Shown: positions 1 through 8,840 of the stretch, in pieces
How the letters are laid out: each line of letters starts with the position of its first letter
Position numbering within the stretch: position 1 is the stretch's first letter
Assembly (NCBI RefSeq): GCF_013248905.1
Contig: NZ_JABRVS010000001.1
Span: 806,001-870,000 of the forward strand
Reading direction: 5' to 3'
Length of the DNA stretch: 64,000 nt
Source: Shewanella sp. VB17
GTDB lineage: Bacteria; Pseudomonadota; Gammaproteobacteria; Enterobacterales; Shewanellaceae
Translations under genes and position numbers: made by a program
Notes under the pieces: model-generated
The model's input: only the letters and a program-made list of their open reading frames with translations
What the model was told of the DNA's origin: nothing
Databases searched by the model: none

Positions 1-2
1 AA

Positions 3-1583
3 CTGATAGACATCATTAAGGACCGAAGCCAATATTATCAGTTGTTATCTCGAACTGTGGAGGGTATTAAATACTTTATGTATATTACCCAATTAGGTAC
101 GAATAATGAATTTTTAGCTCTTGTGACGACAGAAGAGGTAGTATTAATGTCGAGTATGGAAAAAGTGACTACCTCTATCTATATTACGGCGACGTGTTTA
201 CTTTTTATTTTACCCATTTCATGGTTGTGTTCCGCACCCATCATTAACCCTATTAAACTCTTCTTGGCTGAAAATGAAAAAATAAAGAACCGTCGCTATG
301 ACGAGCTTAAAAAAGTTGATACAAAGATCAAAGAAATCAAAGAGCTCTCTGATTCGATGCTTGATATGTCGATGTCGATTCAGCAACACGAAGAGGACCA
401 AAAAGAATTAATGGAGTCCTTTATCAGACTGATAGCTCAAGCGATTGATGATAAATCTCCTTATACAGCAGGCCACTGTAATAGAGTGCCTGAACTCGGA
501 CTCATGTTGGCAGCTGCGGCTGAAAAATCGAGCTTAGCTCCTTTTAAGGACTTCAGTTTTAAATCAGAAGATGAACACCGTGAGTTTAGAATTGCTGCCT
601 GGCTACATGATTGTGGCAAAATTACGACACCCGAATTTGTGGTTGATAAAGGGACCAAACTCGAGGCTGTTTATAATCGTATCCATGAGGTGCGTATGCG
701 CTTCGAAGTGCTATGGCGTGATGCTGAAATTGATTATTTAAAACGTATTGCTTCTGGAATTGAGTCAAGTCACTCATGCTTGACTGAGCTGACTAATAAG
801 CGTGAGCAACTAATACAGGATTTTGAATTTATTGCCAACGCTAATATTGGCGGAGAGTTTATGGATCAAGTTCATAAAGATAAGTTAGCTGAGTTGGCTG
901 CAATAACTTGGGAGCGACATTTTGATGACAGGCTGGGGCTTTCTCCCATTGAAGAGCTAAATTTAAGCAAGCAAAATGATGAGGTAAGTTATCCTGTTAT
1001 TGAACCATTACTAAGAGACAAACCTGAACACATTATCAAACGAATTAATAAGGTTGAATTTGATCCTAAATTTGGTATTAAGATGGATATTCCTGAGCAC
1101 CAATATAATTTAGGCGAGCTACATAACCTGGTTATTTCTAGAGGTACCTTGACGGCAGAAGATAGATTTAAGATTAATGAACATGTGACAAGTACAATTA
1201 AAATGTTAGAAAATCTACCATTTCCTGCAGAGTTAGCCCGGGTGCCTCGTTATGCTTCGACTCATCATGAAACCTTAAAAGGAACCGGGTATCCTCGTAA
1301 GCTCAGTGCAGAAGATCTCTCTATTCCAGAGCGTATTCTTGTGGTCGCTGACATTTTTGAAGCGTTAACAGCAGCTGATAGACCTTATAAAAAAGCCAAA
1401 CCTCTCAGCATTGCTATTGATATTTTACACAAAATGGCGTTGGATGAGCATCTTGACATGGATGTGTTTACGCTCTTTTTGACTAGCGGGATCTATCTTC
1501 AATATGCTCATAAATTTCTCGATACTGCTCAGATTGATGAAGTCGATATCGATAAGTACTTAATTCATGATGAGCATGTTTGA
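3..1583 (+). CDS. HD-GYP domain signalling protein, 5' end outside window
   Basis: This is probably a membrane-bound cyclic-di-GMP phosphodiesterase, given its HD-GYP domain. The frame is open to the left edge, so the true start lies upstream; the first possible internal start is a TTG at 42. The visible part begins with the end of a probable extracytoplasmic sensor domain. A transmembrane segment (CLLFILPISWLC) and a HAMP-like linker follow. The catalytic half carries AGHCNRV, the HD pair in WLHDCGK, and HHETLKGTGYP, which corresponds to the HHExxDGxGYP signature, then VADIFEALTAADRPYK. A stretch of roughly 150 residues separates the HD pair from the next conserved block, longer than in minimal HD-GYP domains. 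The gene converges on accC with only 5 bp between the stop codons. Family assignment is firm; the sensed signal is unknown. Confidence 0.9.
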   Translation: MIDIIKDRSQYYQLLSRTVEGIKYFMYITQLGTNNEFLALVTTEEVVLMSSMEKVTTSIYITATCLLFILPISWLCSAPIINPIKLFLAENEKIKNRRYDELKKVDTKIKEIKELSDSMLDMSMSIQQHEEDQKELMESFIRLIAQAIDDKSPYTAGHCNRVPELGLMLAAAAEKSSLAPFKDFSFKSEDEHREFRIAAWLHDCGKITTPEFVVDKGTKLEAVYNRIHEVRMRFEVLWRDAEIDYLKRIASGIESSHSCLTELTNKREQLIQDFEFIANANIGGEFMDQVHKDKLAELAAITWERHFDDRLGLSPIEELNLSKQNDEVSYPVIEPLLRDKPEHIIKRINKVEFDPKFGIKMDIPEHQYNLGELHNLVISRGTLTAEDRFKINEHVTSTIKMLENLPFPAELARVPRYASTHHETLKGTGYPRKLSAEDLSIPERILVVADIFEALTAADRPYKKAKPLSIAIDILHKMALDEHLDMDVFTLFLTSGIYLQYAHKFLDTAQIDEVDIDKYLIHDEHV

Positions 1584-1588
1584 GTTTT

Positions 1589-2956
1589 TTATTTTGTGTT
1601 AAGCATAGATCCTTCTAAATAGTGTATCGACAGTTTGCCTTGTTGAAATTCTGAATCGTTTAGTATTAGTTTGAGTAGAGGCAGATTGGTTGAAATGCCT
1701 TCAATGACGAGCTCGCGGAGCGCAGTTTGCATGCGTGTGATGGCTATCTCCCTATTTTCTCCCCAAGTAATGAGTTTGCCGATCATGGAATCATAATAAG
1801 GTGACACGGTATAGCCCGAGTAAAGGTGAGAATCCCATCTAATCCCAAAACCACCTGGAACATGCAGTTTGGTCACCGTGCCTGGTGAAGGCATAAAAGT
1901 TTGAGGGTCTTCGGCATTGATGCGGCATTCTATACTGTGACCATTACATTGAATATCTTGCTGCTTAATGGATAGAGGCTTTCCTGATGCGATTGCAAGT
2001 TGTGCTTGGATCAGATCGATACCTGTGACCATCTCAGTAATGGGATGCTCGACTTGAATGCGGGTATTCATCTCGATAAAGTAAAATTCACCGGCTTCAT
2101 ACAGAAACTCGAATGTACCTACACCACGATAGCCGATTGCAAGGCAAGCATTGGAGCAAAGTGAACCGATCTTATTTCGAGTGAGTGTATCAATGCCAAG
2201 TGCAGGGGCTTCTTCTAACATTTTTTGATGTTTACGTTGCATGGAACAGTCACGCTCCCCTAAGTGGATAGCATTACCTTGTCCATCTGAGATTATTTGC
2301 ACCTCTATATGGCGAGGTTGTTGGAGATACTTTTCCATGTAAACATCGCTATTAGCGAAAGCTGCTAAGGCTTCAGCCTGAGTCAGTTGAATCGCTTGAG
2401 CGAGTTGTGATGATGTTAACACCACCCGCATACCTCGTCCGCCTCCACCCGCTGTAGCCTTAATGATAACGGGGAACCCGATACGATGGGCGATGGCTTT
2501 ATTAAGTTCATTATCTTGAGTCAATACGCCATCGGAGCCAGGTATAGTGGGAACGCCGGCATTTTTCATGGCACTAATCGCCGAAATTTTATCCCCCATA
2601 AGGCGGATCACATCTGCACTAGGGCCAATAAAAGTGAAACCACTACGCTCAACTTGCTCGGCAAAGTCGGCATTTTCTGATAAAAAACCATAACCTGGGT
2701 GAATGGCATCGGCATTAGATTGATAAGCCGCCGATATTATCGCTTCCATATTGAGGTAGCTTGCTTGAGGAGAGGGTTTGCCTATGCATAATGTCTTATC
2801 TGCGTACTTTAAATGAAGTTGATCTCGATCAGCTGTAGAATGAATGGCCACCGTCTCTATGCCTAGAGTGTGACAGGCACGTTGAATTCTCAATGCTATT
2901 TCACCGCGATTGGCAATCAAGATTCGTTTTAGTGATGGTATGACTTGCTGAACCAT
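1589..2956 (-). CDS. accC: acetyl-CoA carboxylase, biotin carboxylase subunit
   Basis: This is the ATP-dependent carboxylase that loads CO2 onto biotin carried by AccB, the first half-reaction of malonyl-CoA synthesis. The N-terminus reads KRILIANRGEIALRI, followed by HPGYGFLSENADFAEQV, the ATP-grasp glycine loop KATAGGGGRGMRV, the EKYLQQPRHIEVQI block and FIEMNTRIQVEHPITE. At 455 residues it is full length (the E. coli protein has about 450). The start has a short N-terminal extension (MVQQVIPSLK) compared with E. coli. It lies 19 bp downstream of accB in the same direction, so the two are surely co-transcribed. Usual gammaproteobacterial clusters continue into prmA and dusB; here a convergent HD-GYP gene abuts instead. 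Confidence 0.95.
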   Translation of the reverse strand: MVQQVIPSLKRILIANRGEIALRIQRACHTLGIETVAIHSTADRDQLHLKYADKTLCIGKPSPQASYLNMEAIISAAYQSNADAIHPGYGFLSENADFAEQVERSGFTFIGPSADVIRLMGDKISAISAMKNAGVPTIPGSDGVLTQDNELNKAIAHRIGFPVIIKATAGGGGRGMRVVLTSSQLAQAIQLTQAEALAAFANSDVYMEKYLQQPRHIEVQIISDGQGNAIHLGERDCSMQRKHQKMLEEAPALGIDTLTRNKIGSLCSNACLAIGYRGVGTFEFLYEAGEFYFIEMNTRIQVEHPITEMVTGIDLIQAQLAIASGKPLSIKQQDIQCNGHSIECRINAEDPQTFMPSPGTVTKLHVPGGFGIRWDSHLYSGYTVSPYYDSMIGKLITWGENREIAITRMQTALRELVIEGISTNLPLLKLILNDSEFQQGKLSIHYLEGSMLNTK

Positions 2957-2975
2957 CTAGATTGCTTCCTTTGCA

Positions 2976-3449
2976 CTATTCATCTTCAATTACAATCAAT
3001 GCTTGGTCAAATTCAACACTATCACCACTTTCAACCAGAATCTCGGTGACGACACCTGACCGCACCGCTTCCATTTGATTCATCATTTTCATTGCTTCTA
3101 TAATACAGACTATTTGCCCCTTTTCGACTCGTTGCCCTATTTGGCACAATGGCTCAGCATCTACCGAAGGTGAGAGGTAGAAGGTGCCGACCATCGGAGA
3201 TATCACTGTGTTATCTTCGTCAAAATAGGTGGATCTTTCGATATCTAATGTAGACTTTACAGCAGTGTTTAATGATGAAGCTGCATCTACAGAGTAAGTT
3301 TGTTGCGTTGTTAAGGCTTGATATTGCGCGTTATTTTGTTGTGTATGTAGACTAATTCTGACGGATTCTTCGCCTTCCGTGAGAGCTAATTCGGCAATGC
3401 CAGATTCCTGTACTAATTCGATTAATTTTTTTATTTTTCTAATATCCAT
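2976..3449 (-). CDS. accB: biotin carboxyl carrier protein of acetyl-CoA carboxylase
   Basis: This carries the covalently bound biotin that shuttles CO2 between AccC and the carboxyltransferase. The N-terminal helix MDIRKIKKLIELVQESGIAE and EGEESVRIS are typical of BCCP. A variable linker follows; here it is Gln/Thr/Ser-rich rather than the usual Ala/Pro-rich hinge. The C-terminal biotinyl domain has SPMVGTFY and the biotinylation motif EAMKMMNQ, with the lysine near residue 123. I chose the ATG at 3449, which gives the family's standard MDIRKIKK start and 157 residues; in-frame starts further out (to 3464) add only a few residues. It lies between aroQ and accC in an apparent operon. Confidence 0.95.
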   Translation of the reverse strand: MDIRKIKKLIELVQESGIAELALTEGEESVRISLHTQQNNAQYQALTTQQTYSVDAASSLNTAVKSTLDIERSTYFDEDNTVISPMVGTFYLSPSVDAEPLCQIGQRVEKGQIVCIIEAMKMMNQMEAVRSGVVTEILVESGDSVEFDQALIVIEDE

Positions 3450-3494
3450 ATTCATTCCAATCAATTGTTGAGGAAAAATTGTCTCGCGACGACA

Positions 3495-3944
3495 TTAGGA
3501 AGGTATTTCCTGTAGGAGATTGATGGCTGACGCTAGTGCAAACTTATATCCTTGAGTACCTAAACCACAGATAACACCAATGGCCTTATCGGAGAAGTAT
3601 GAATGATGGCGAAAGGGTTCACGGGCATGGACATTGGAAAGGTGGACCTCAATAAAGGGAATGGCAACACCTGAAATAGCATCTCTTATGGCAATACTGG
3701 TATGGGTAAATGCAGCTGGGTTAATAATGATGAAGTTAGCATCGGTTTTATGGATGGCGTCGATTAACTCATGCTCAGCGTTGGATTGAATATGCTCAAG
3801 CCCAATACCCGCTTTTTTGGCCTGAAGTTGTAAGCTTTGAACAACACTATCTAAGGTCTCTGAGCCATAATGTTCTGGTTCACGACGTCCCAATAGGTTG
3901 AGATTTGGTCCATTGACTAACAAGACCTTTGCTGTGTGACTCAT
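3495..3944 (-). CDS. aroQ: 3-dehydroquinate dehydratase, type II
   Basis: This dehydrates 3-dehydroquinate to 3-dehydroshikimate in the shikimate pathway. Type II hallmarks are present: LLVNGPNLNLLGRREPEHYG at the N-terminus (with the catalytic Tyr loop), the NPAAFTHTSIAIRDA segment and the EVHLSNVHAREPFRHHSY block with the catalytic His. At 149 residues it has the usual length. It is the first gene of the aroQ-accB-accC group, an order widespread in gammaproteobacteria, and lies 45 bp before accB. The upstream promoter must be in the approximately 900-bp intergenic stretch to its right. Confidence 0.95.
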   Translation of the reverse strand: MSHTAKVLLVNGPNLNLLGRREPEHYGSETLDSVVQSLQLQAKKAGIGLEHIQSNAEHELIDAIHKTDANFIIINPAAFTHTSIAIRDAISGVAIPFIEVHLSNVHAREPFRHHSYFSDKAIGVICGLGTQGYKFALASAINLLQEIPS

Positions 3945-4842
3945 GCCGGTATCCTTTCAAAAGCTAGGTTGCTTTAACTTATTTCTAGTCAGTTGATTTC
4001 AACAGAAGTTTACGGAATTGTCGACTTTAATAGTGCTATTTTTAATTAAATGAGCCGGAAAATATCAAAAGACATAAACAAGTCGTGAGGCGGTTGGATA
4101 GGCAATGTATGTGTTCACTGGAGTGATCTTGGTGGGTTTAGTTGCGACACGCTTTTTTTGAATGATGGCGACACTGGTAATCTATTTTAATTGAGCAAGT
4201 AAAGAATTCGGGGTTTATGGAGTGGATCCGTGCCATTAAACCATTAGTGCTAGTGACTAGTCTTGTGGTGGTACTAAGTAAGGTAATGTGACCTCGATAA
4301 ATGAAATGTTTGGACAGTTTAATGGGATGAGATTATCTGAAGATGAATTAGTTGATCTCGATGGAAAATTGAATTTTTATTTAAAGAACTGAAATCATAC
4401 TATAAAAGTGGATTGAAATTTTACTGCTGATATCTAACAATTTACTTTTAGCTGAAGATATTATAATGAGATTTATTTGTATATTTTCACAAGGTTAATT
4501 TTAAGTTTAAAGTGTATTTCCCTGATGATATATAAATGGTTTTTTGAATGAACAATATAAATATTTTCAATACGAATTTCATCCATTATATCTATTGCTA
4601 TTATAAATCATAGTTATTATCATTAATTTAGTTGTTAGTAGATGTGCTTGTTTACAAAGGGTTTTAAATGATTGGTAGGTTTTTTGTTTTAAATTCATAC
4701 CTTTGGGGATAGGACTGGTTTCAAGTGTATTTGGGTTTCATTATAGAATGAATTATGGAATATTTTATGGTGCTAAAAAACCTATTTTAAGTCAAGTGAA
4801 TTGTTGTACTAGAATCACTCTTGTAAAAATATGGGATAATTA
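3945..4842. other. long intergenic stretch with a short arfB copy
   Basis: These roughly 900 bases hold no convincing open reading frame on either strand and are strongly AT-rich. The only recognisable content is a 49-bp copy of part of arfB (4129-4177). The aroQ promoter should be near its left end and the alkylsulfatase promoter near its right end; I could not define either with confidence. The stretch looks like eroded, formerly coding or island-border DNA. Confidence 0.5.
4129..4177 (-). pseudogene. arfB fragment (49 bp, one mismatch to intact arfB)
   Basis: Positions 4129-4177 match 8238-8286, inside the intact arfB gene, in the same orientation at 48 of 49 bases. The matching segment encodes part of the basic C-terminal region of ArfB (about VASVAIVQKKRVATKPTK). 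Homology ends sharply on the left and decays on the right, where only scattered matches to the arfB coding sequence continue. It could be the remnant of an arfB paralogue, or a duplicated border left by insertion of the 4.2-8.2 kb segment. Confidence 0.7.
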
Positions 4843-6828
4843 ATGAAATTACTAAAGTTTTTTATATGTGGATTATTCTCCACCTCATTTATCAATTTAA
4901 CAGGTTGTTCTGGGCCTGATACAATGGATCTTAACGGAGAAAGTAAAGACGCAACTGAACACACCATTAAATCTAATGACCAGGTCAAGATCAATTTACC
5001 ATTTGATAATATCGATGACTTTAAAAATGCTGATCGTGGGTTTATTGCTAAACCGGACATGCTTACAATTACAAGTGAAAATGGCGAGCCTATTTGGGAT
5101 CTGGAACAGTATAAAAGTTTTATCAGCGATGACAAAACTTCCCCTGATACAGTCAATCCCAGCTTATGGCGAAATGCTCAGCTTACCATTCGATACGGTT
5201 TGTATGAAGTCATGGATGGTATCTATCAGGTGCGCAGTTATGATTTGTCTAATATAACCTTTATTCGTGGTAAGACTGGTTGGATTGTATTTGATCCGCT
5301 GATTTCACCTGAAACTGCAGCAGCAGCGCTGGCACTTATTAATAAAGAACTTGGTGTACGAGATGTAGTTGCCGTGGTATACAGCCATAGTCATGTCGAC
5401 CATTACGGTGGTGTTAGCGGGTTTATTAATGAAAATAATCAGGGTTCACTGCAAATATTTGCCCCGGAAGAATTCACCGAGCATGCTGTTTCAGAAAATG
5501 TGATTGCAGGAAATGCAATGGGACGTAGAGCGGTTTATATGTACGGTGCTATGTTACCTCGCGATGCCAAAGGCGGTGTTAATGGTGGATTAGGAATGAC
5601 CATCTCTACTGGTGTTTCTGGACTGATACGACCTACAACTGAAATTAAGCGCACGGGTAAAAGAATCATCGTTGATGGCGTTACTATGGAGTTTCAAATG
5701 ACGCCAGGGACGGAAGCTCCGGCGGAAATGAATACCTGGTTTCCAGATTTAAAGGCTTTATGGATGGCGGAAAATACGACGAATACCATGCACAATATTT
5801 TAACCTTACGTGGTGCTCAGGTTCGTGATGCATTAAAATGGTCAAGTTTCTTAAATGAAACCATGGAGCGGTATGGTGATGAAGTACAAGTTAAATTTCA
5901 AAGCCATCATTGGCCAGTATGGGATAATGAAAATATAATTCCCTATTTTGAAAAACAACGTGATGTTTACAAATTTATCCATGATCAAACTGTTCGTCGT
6001 ATGAATCAGGGATATAACGGCGAAGAAATATCAGAAATGATTGAGTTGCCAAAGTCATTGGAGCAAAACTGGTCTACTCGTGGTTACTACGGAACGTTAC
6101 GTCACAATAGTCGAGCGGTTTATCAGTTTTATATGGGCTGGTACAATGGTAATCCTTCTGATCTAAACAATTATCCCCCAGAGCAAGCAGCTAAACGGTA
6201 TGTTGACTTTATGGGCGGAGAAAAAGAAATCATCAAGAAAGCACAAGAATCTTTTGATAAAGGGGATTATCGCTGGGTTGCTGAAGTCATGAAGCATGTT
6301 GTATTTGCAAACGACAGAAATAAAACAGCTAAATATCTATTAGCTGATGCTTTAGAGCAATTGGGTTATCAATCAGAATCAGGACCATGGCGTTCAGTGT
6401 ATTTGCAAGGTGCCTGGGAACTGCGAAATGGCGTTCCAAACATTGGCGGTACGCAAACGGCTACGCCTGATACTATCCGTTCGATGACACCTGAAATGTT
6501 GTTTGATTACTGGGGTGTAAAACTGAATGCTGAAAAAGCTGAAGGCAAGGACTTTAGTTTCAATATTATCTTTACCGATCTTAATAGTGAGTATTCACTG
6601 TCGGTTAAAAACTCAGTATTGAATTATAGTCAACTACCAAACCCTGACGCTGATGCCAAGATGAGGATGGATAAAACTACGATGGATAAAATTTTATTAG
6701 GTGAAACCACCTATGAAAAAGCAGTTAAAGATGGACTTATCAAGATTGAAGGTGATAAATCGATCGTGGATGACTTCATTGCCATGCTGGATAACTTCGA
6801 GTTCTGGTTTAATATAGTAACACCTTAA
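4843..6828 (+). CDS. alkyl sulfatase, metallo-beta-lactamase fold, lipoprotein
   Basis: This is likely a type III alkylsulfatase of the SdsA1/YjcS/BDS1 family, which hydrolyses primary alkyl sulfates such as dodecyl sulfate. A lipoprotein signal (lipobox LTGC, Cys at about residue 22) suggests envelope anchoring. The metallo-beta-lactamase zinc motif is SHSHVDHYGG, with H182, H184, D186 and H187. Downstream are TPGTEAPAEMNTWFP, LWMAENTTNTMHNILTLRG and QSHHWPVW, typical of the family's active site. An alkylsulfatase dimerisation region and a C-terminal SCP2-like domain (LSVKNSVLNYSQ) follow. At 661 residues it is full length. A GGGATA-like ribosome site precedes the ATG. It sits alone between a non-coding stretch and an IS element, so it may be an acquired catabolic gene. 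Confidence 0.9.
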   Translation: MKLLKFFICGLFSTSFINLTGCSGPDTMDLNGESKDATEHTIKSNDQVKINLPFDNIDDFKNADRGFIAKPDMLTITSENGEPIWDLEQYKSFISDDKTSPDTVNPSLWRNAQLTIRYGLYEVMDGIYQVRSYDLSNITFIRGKTGWIVFDPLISPETAAAALALINKELGVRDVVAVVYSHSHVDHYGGVSGFINENNQGSLQIFAPEEFTEHAVSENVIAGNAMGRRAVYMYGAMLPRDAKGGVNGGLGMTISTGVSGLIRPTTEIKRTGKRIIVDGVTMEFQMTPGTEAPAEMNTWFPDLKALWMAENTTNTMHNILTLRGAQVRDALKWSSFLNETMERYGDEVQVKFQSHHWPVWDNENIIPYFEKQRDVYKFIHDQTVRRMNQGYNGEEISEMIELPKSLEQNWSTRGYYGTLRHNSRAVYQFYMGWYNGNPSDLNNYPPEQAAKRYVDFMGGEKEIIKKAQESFDKGDYRWVAEVMKHVVFANDRNKTAKYLLADALEQLGYQSESGPWRSVYLQGAWELRNGVPNIGGTQTATPDTIRSMTPEMLFDYWGVKLNAEKAEGKDFSFNIIFTDLNSEYSLSVKNSVLNYSQLPNPDADAKMRMDKTTMDKILLGETTYEKAVKDGLIKIEGDKSIVDDFIAMLDNFEFWFNIVTP

Positions 6829-6865
6829 AAAATATGACTTTTTATTTTTGTTAACTCATTTTGGT

Positions 6866-6874
6866 ATTTCAGTA
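6866..6874. repeat. left 9-bp target-site duplication of the IS element
   Basis: The sequence atttcagta lies immediately left of the IS left end and is repeated exactly at 7929-7937. Nine base pairs is the duplication length known for the IS903 group of IS5. Confidence 0.92.
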
Positions 6875-7928
6875 AGCCTTGTTTCCTAAATCGAGGGAAC
6901 CTTTTGCCGTTAGCGTGATCTGATCCCTAAAGATAGCTATACGGAAGCTGAAAAGTGGGAAAATCTAAACATAAAATAACCAATTGGTCTCAGTACAATA
7001 AGGCGTTGATTAATCGAGGCTCACTCACTTTCTGGATTGATGAGCAAGCAATTAAGTCTTGGTATTGTTGTGAACACCACGGGCGTCGTGGTCGAGGGTT
7101 CACTTACTCTGATGTTGCTATTGAAACAGCACTCGTTGTGAAAGGCGTTTTTAACTTGTCATTACGAGCACTTGAAGGATTCACCAACTCTGTATTTCAA
7201 CTTATGGATGTGCCACTGACTTCACCAAGTTATAGCTGTATAAGCAAAAGAGCTAAGACTGTTGAGATCAACTATCGAGCACCGAGTCGTGGCTCTGCTG
7301 CACATGTTGTGATTGATTCAACAGGTCTGAAAGTTTATGGAGAAGGAGAATGGAAAACGCGTAAGCATGGTAAAGAAAAACGCCGTACTTGGCGAAAGCT
7401 ACACCTTGCAGTGGATAGTAATACCCATGAAATTGTGTCAGCTGAAATAAGCTTAGTTAACGTTGCCGATAATGAAGTATTTCCCACATTACTTAACCCA
7501 TTAAGAAGAAATATAACTCAAGTCTCAGCTGATGGTGCCTATGACACTAAGGCATGTCATAAACTACTTCAGCGCAAAGGATGCAAGCCAACTATCCCTC
7601 CGAGAAGTCATGCTGGATATTGGGAGGATGACCACCCCAGAAATGAAGCAGTAAAAGCACTCAAGGCTAACCAATTAGCGCAATGGAAACAGGATAATGA
7701 TTATCATCAGAGATCACTATCAGAAACAGCGATGTATCGATATAAACAGTTAATTAGTCCAAAACTGAGTCTTCGGGATTATAACGCTCAGGTAGGTGAA
7801 GCGTTAGCGGGTGTTAAAGCAATGAATAAAGTCATAGGGTTAGGAATGCCAGTTAGGAAACACGCTGCCTAATTGGGTGAAACACCTTGGGGTGCTGCGT
7901 TTAGATTCGGGATTTGAGCAACAACGCC
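6875..7928 (+). mobile_element. IS5-family (IS903-group) insertion sequence, intact
   Basis: The element spans 1,054 bp, the usual IS903-group size. The right end, read inward, is ggcgttgttgctcaaatc. The left end, agccttgtttcctaaatc, matches it at about 13 of 17 positions after the first base. Exact 9-bp direct repeats (atttcagta) flank both ends. One uninterrupted transposase gene fills most of it. The intact reading frame and identical target duplications suggest a fairly recent insertion. Confidence 0.92.
6955..7872 (+). CDS. IS5-family DDE transposase
   Basis: This catalyses cut-and-paste or copy-type movement of the surrounding IS. At 305 residues it is close to the 307 of the IS903 transposase. 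Seen in order are the N-terminal LTFWIDEQAIKSWYC and GRGFTYSDVAIETALVVKGVF blocks, the first catalytic Asp in HVVIDSTGLKVYGEGEW, the RRTWRKLHLAVD segment, the second Asp in SADGAYDTKACH, and the final catalytic Glu in the SLSETAMYRYKQL region. The likely start is a GTG, in keeping with the absence of an in-frame ATG near the left end. No frameshift or stop interrupts it, so it is probably functional. Confidence 0.93.
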   Translation: MGKSKHKITNWSQYNKALINRGSLTFWIDEQAIKSWYCCEHHGRRGRGFTYSDVAIETALVVKGVFNLSLRALEGFTNSVFQLMDVPLTSPSYSCISKRAKTVEINYRAPSRGSAAHVVIDSTGLKVYGEGEWKTRKHGKEKRRTWRKLHLAVDSNTHEIVSAEISLVNVADNEVFPTLLNPLRRNITQVSADGAYDTKACHKLLQRKGCKPTIPPRSHAGYWEDDHPRNEAVKALKANQLAQWKQDNDYHQRSLSETAMYRYKQLISPKLSLRDYNAQVGEALAGVKAMNKVIGLGMPVRKHAA

Positions 7929-7937
7929 ATTTCAGTA
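7929..7937. repeat. right 9-bp target-site duplication of the IS element
   Basis: This is an exact copy of 6866-6874 directly after the IS right terminal repeat. It fixes the right boundary of the element at 7928. Confidence 0.92.
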
Positions 7938-8155
7938 TCAAAATGAGTTATTTCATGTGGCATAACAATCAGCTCAACGCTTTAATAAAGGATAATATTC
8001 TAGTCAAACTAGATGTTTACGAGTCAAAAAAATAGAACAGAATTTAGGGTTCTGTCGTATGTTGATATTCGAGCGCGAGTTTCCTTCTCCTACCAACTTC
8101 TCAACATCAATCGTTCATTAATACAATTAAGTGAGGATTATGTCACTCTTATTTT

Positions 8156-8572
8156 TTAGTCATCGGACTTCTTTTGTCTCAGGGCTTTAGTTGCCCCTTT
8201 TTGCTTTTTAACATCGACGCGGCGGCGCTGGCTGCCTTTGGTGGGTTTAGTTGCGACACGCTTTTTTTGAACGATGGCGACACTGGCCACGAGTTCAATA
8301 AACTGAGTAAGGGCTAATTGGCGATTAAAATCTTGGCTGCGGCTTTGTTGGCACTTGATAATGACTTTACCGCTTTTAGTGATGCGATGATCCGCTTTTT
8401 TAAGCAAAGCTTGTTTATAAAAATCGGGGAGAGAAGAAGCGTTAATATCAAAAATGATCTGAGCGGCGGTGGAGACCTTGTTAATGTGCTGCCCACCCGC
8501 ACCACTTGAGCGGATAAATTGCCATTCAATTTCATTTTCTTGAAGGGAAACACTATTTGAAATCTTAATCAT
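8156..8572 (-). CDS. arfB: alternative ribosome-rescue factor / peptidyl-tRNA hydrolase ArfB
   Basis: This releases nascent chains from stalled ribosomes by hydrolysing peptidyl-tRNA, with its basic tail reaching into the empty mRNA channel. The catalytic GGQ sits at residues 26-28 within RSSGAGGQHINKVSTA, and the C-terminus is strongly basic (KKRVATKPTKGSQRRRVDVKKQKG). The 138-residue length matches E. coli ArfB (140). A 49-bp piece of the gene (8238-8286) is present again at 4129-4177. It stands alone, just downstream of the IS-containing segment. Confidence 0.93.
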   Translation of the reverse strand: MIKISNSVSLQENEIEWQFIRSSGAGGQHINKVSTAAQIIFDINASSLPDFYKQALLKKADHRITKSGKVIIKCQQSRSQDFNRQLALTQFIELVASVAIVQKKRVATKPTKGSQRRRVDVKKQKGATKALRQKKSDD

Positions 8573-8840
8573 GGCAAACTACTTCAACTCTGGGAGGGTT
8601 ATCTTATCAAATTTTATTTACTTGTGTTTGATATGTTTAGTTTGCTGATGAGTAGAGTGAATTGCGCGCGGGACTGTTAGGTTGTCATCTCAACGCCTAA
8701 GTGGTGAAATATAATTAGATAGATTATTCTATTTGATATTAAAACGACACTTGAGTATAGCAGCTTAAGCATCTAAGTCGTAAATGATAAATATTACCCG
8801 TTGGGTCAATACTGATAGCGTTAAGTTTAAGGGAAATAGC

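Larger units (their letters stand above)
6852..7950. repeat. 12-bp inverted repeat (hairpin) split by the IS element
   Basis: The 12-mer at 6852-6863 is the exact reverse complement of 7939-7950. If the IS and one copy of its target duplication are removed, the two arms face each other across a 12-nt loop, giving a perfect hairpin about 23 bp after the alkylsulfatase stop. It was perhaps a transcription terminator or a repeated palindrome. The insertion point lies inside the loop. Confidence 0.8.

Noticed and set aside
4843..6828. Arylsulfatase or beta-lactamase instead of alkylsulfatase
   Set aside because: No formylglycine sulfatase motif is present, and the metallo-beta-lactamase part is followed by the dimerisation and SCP2-like domains typical of type III alkylsulfatases.
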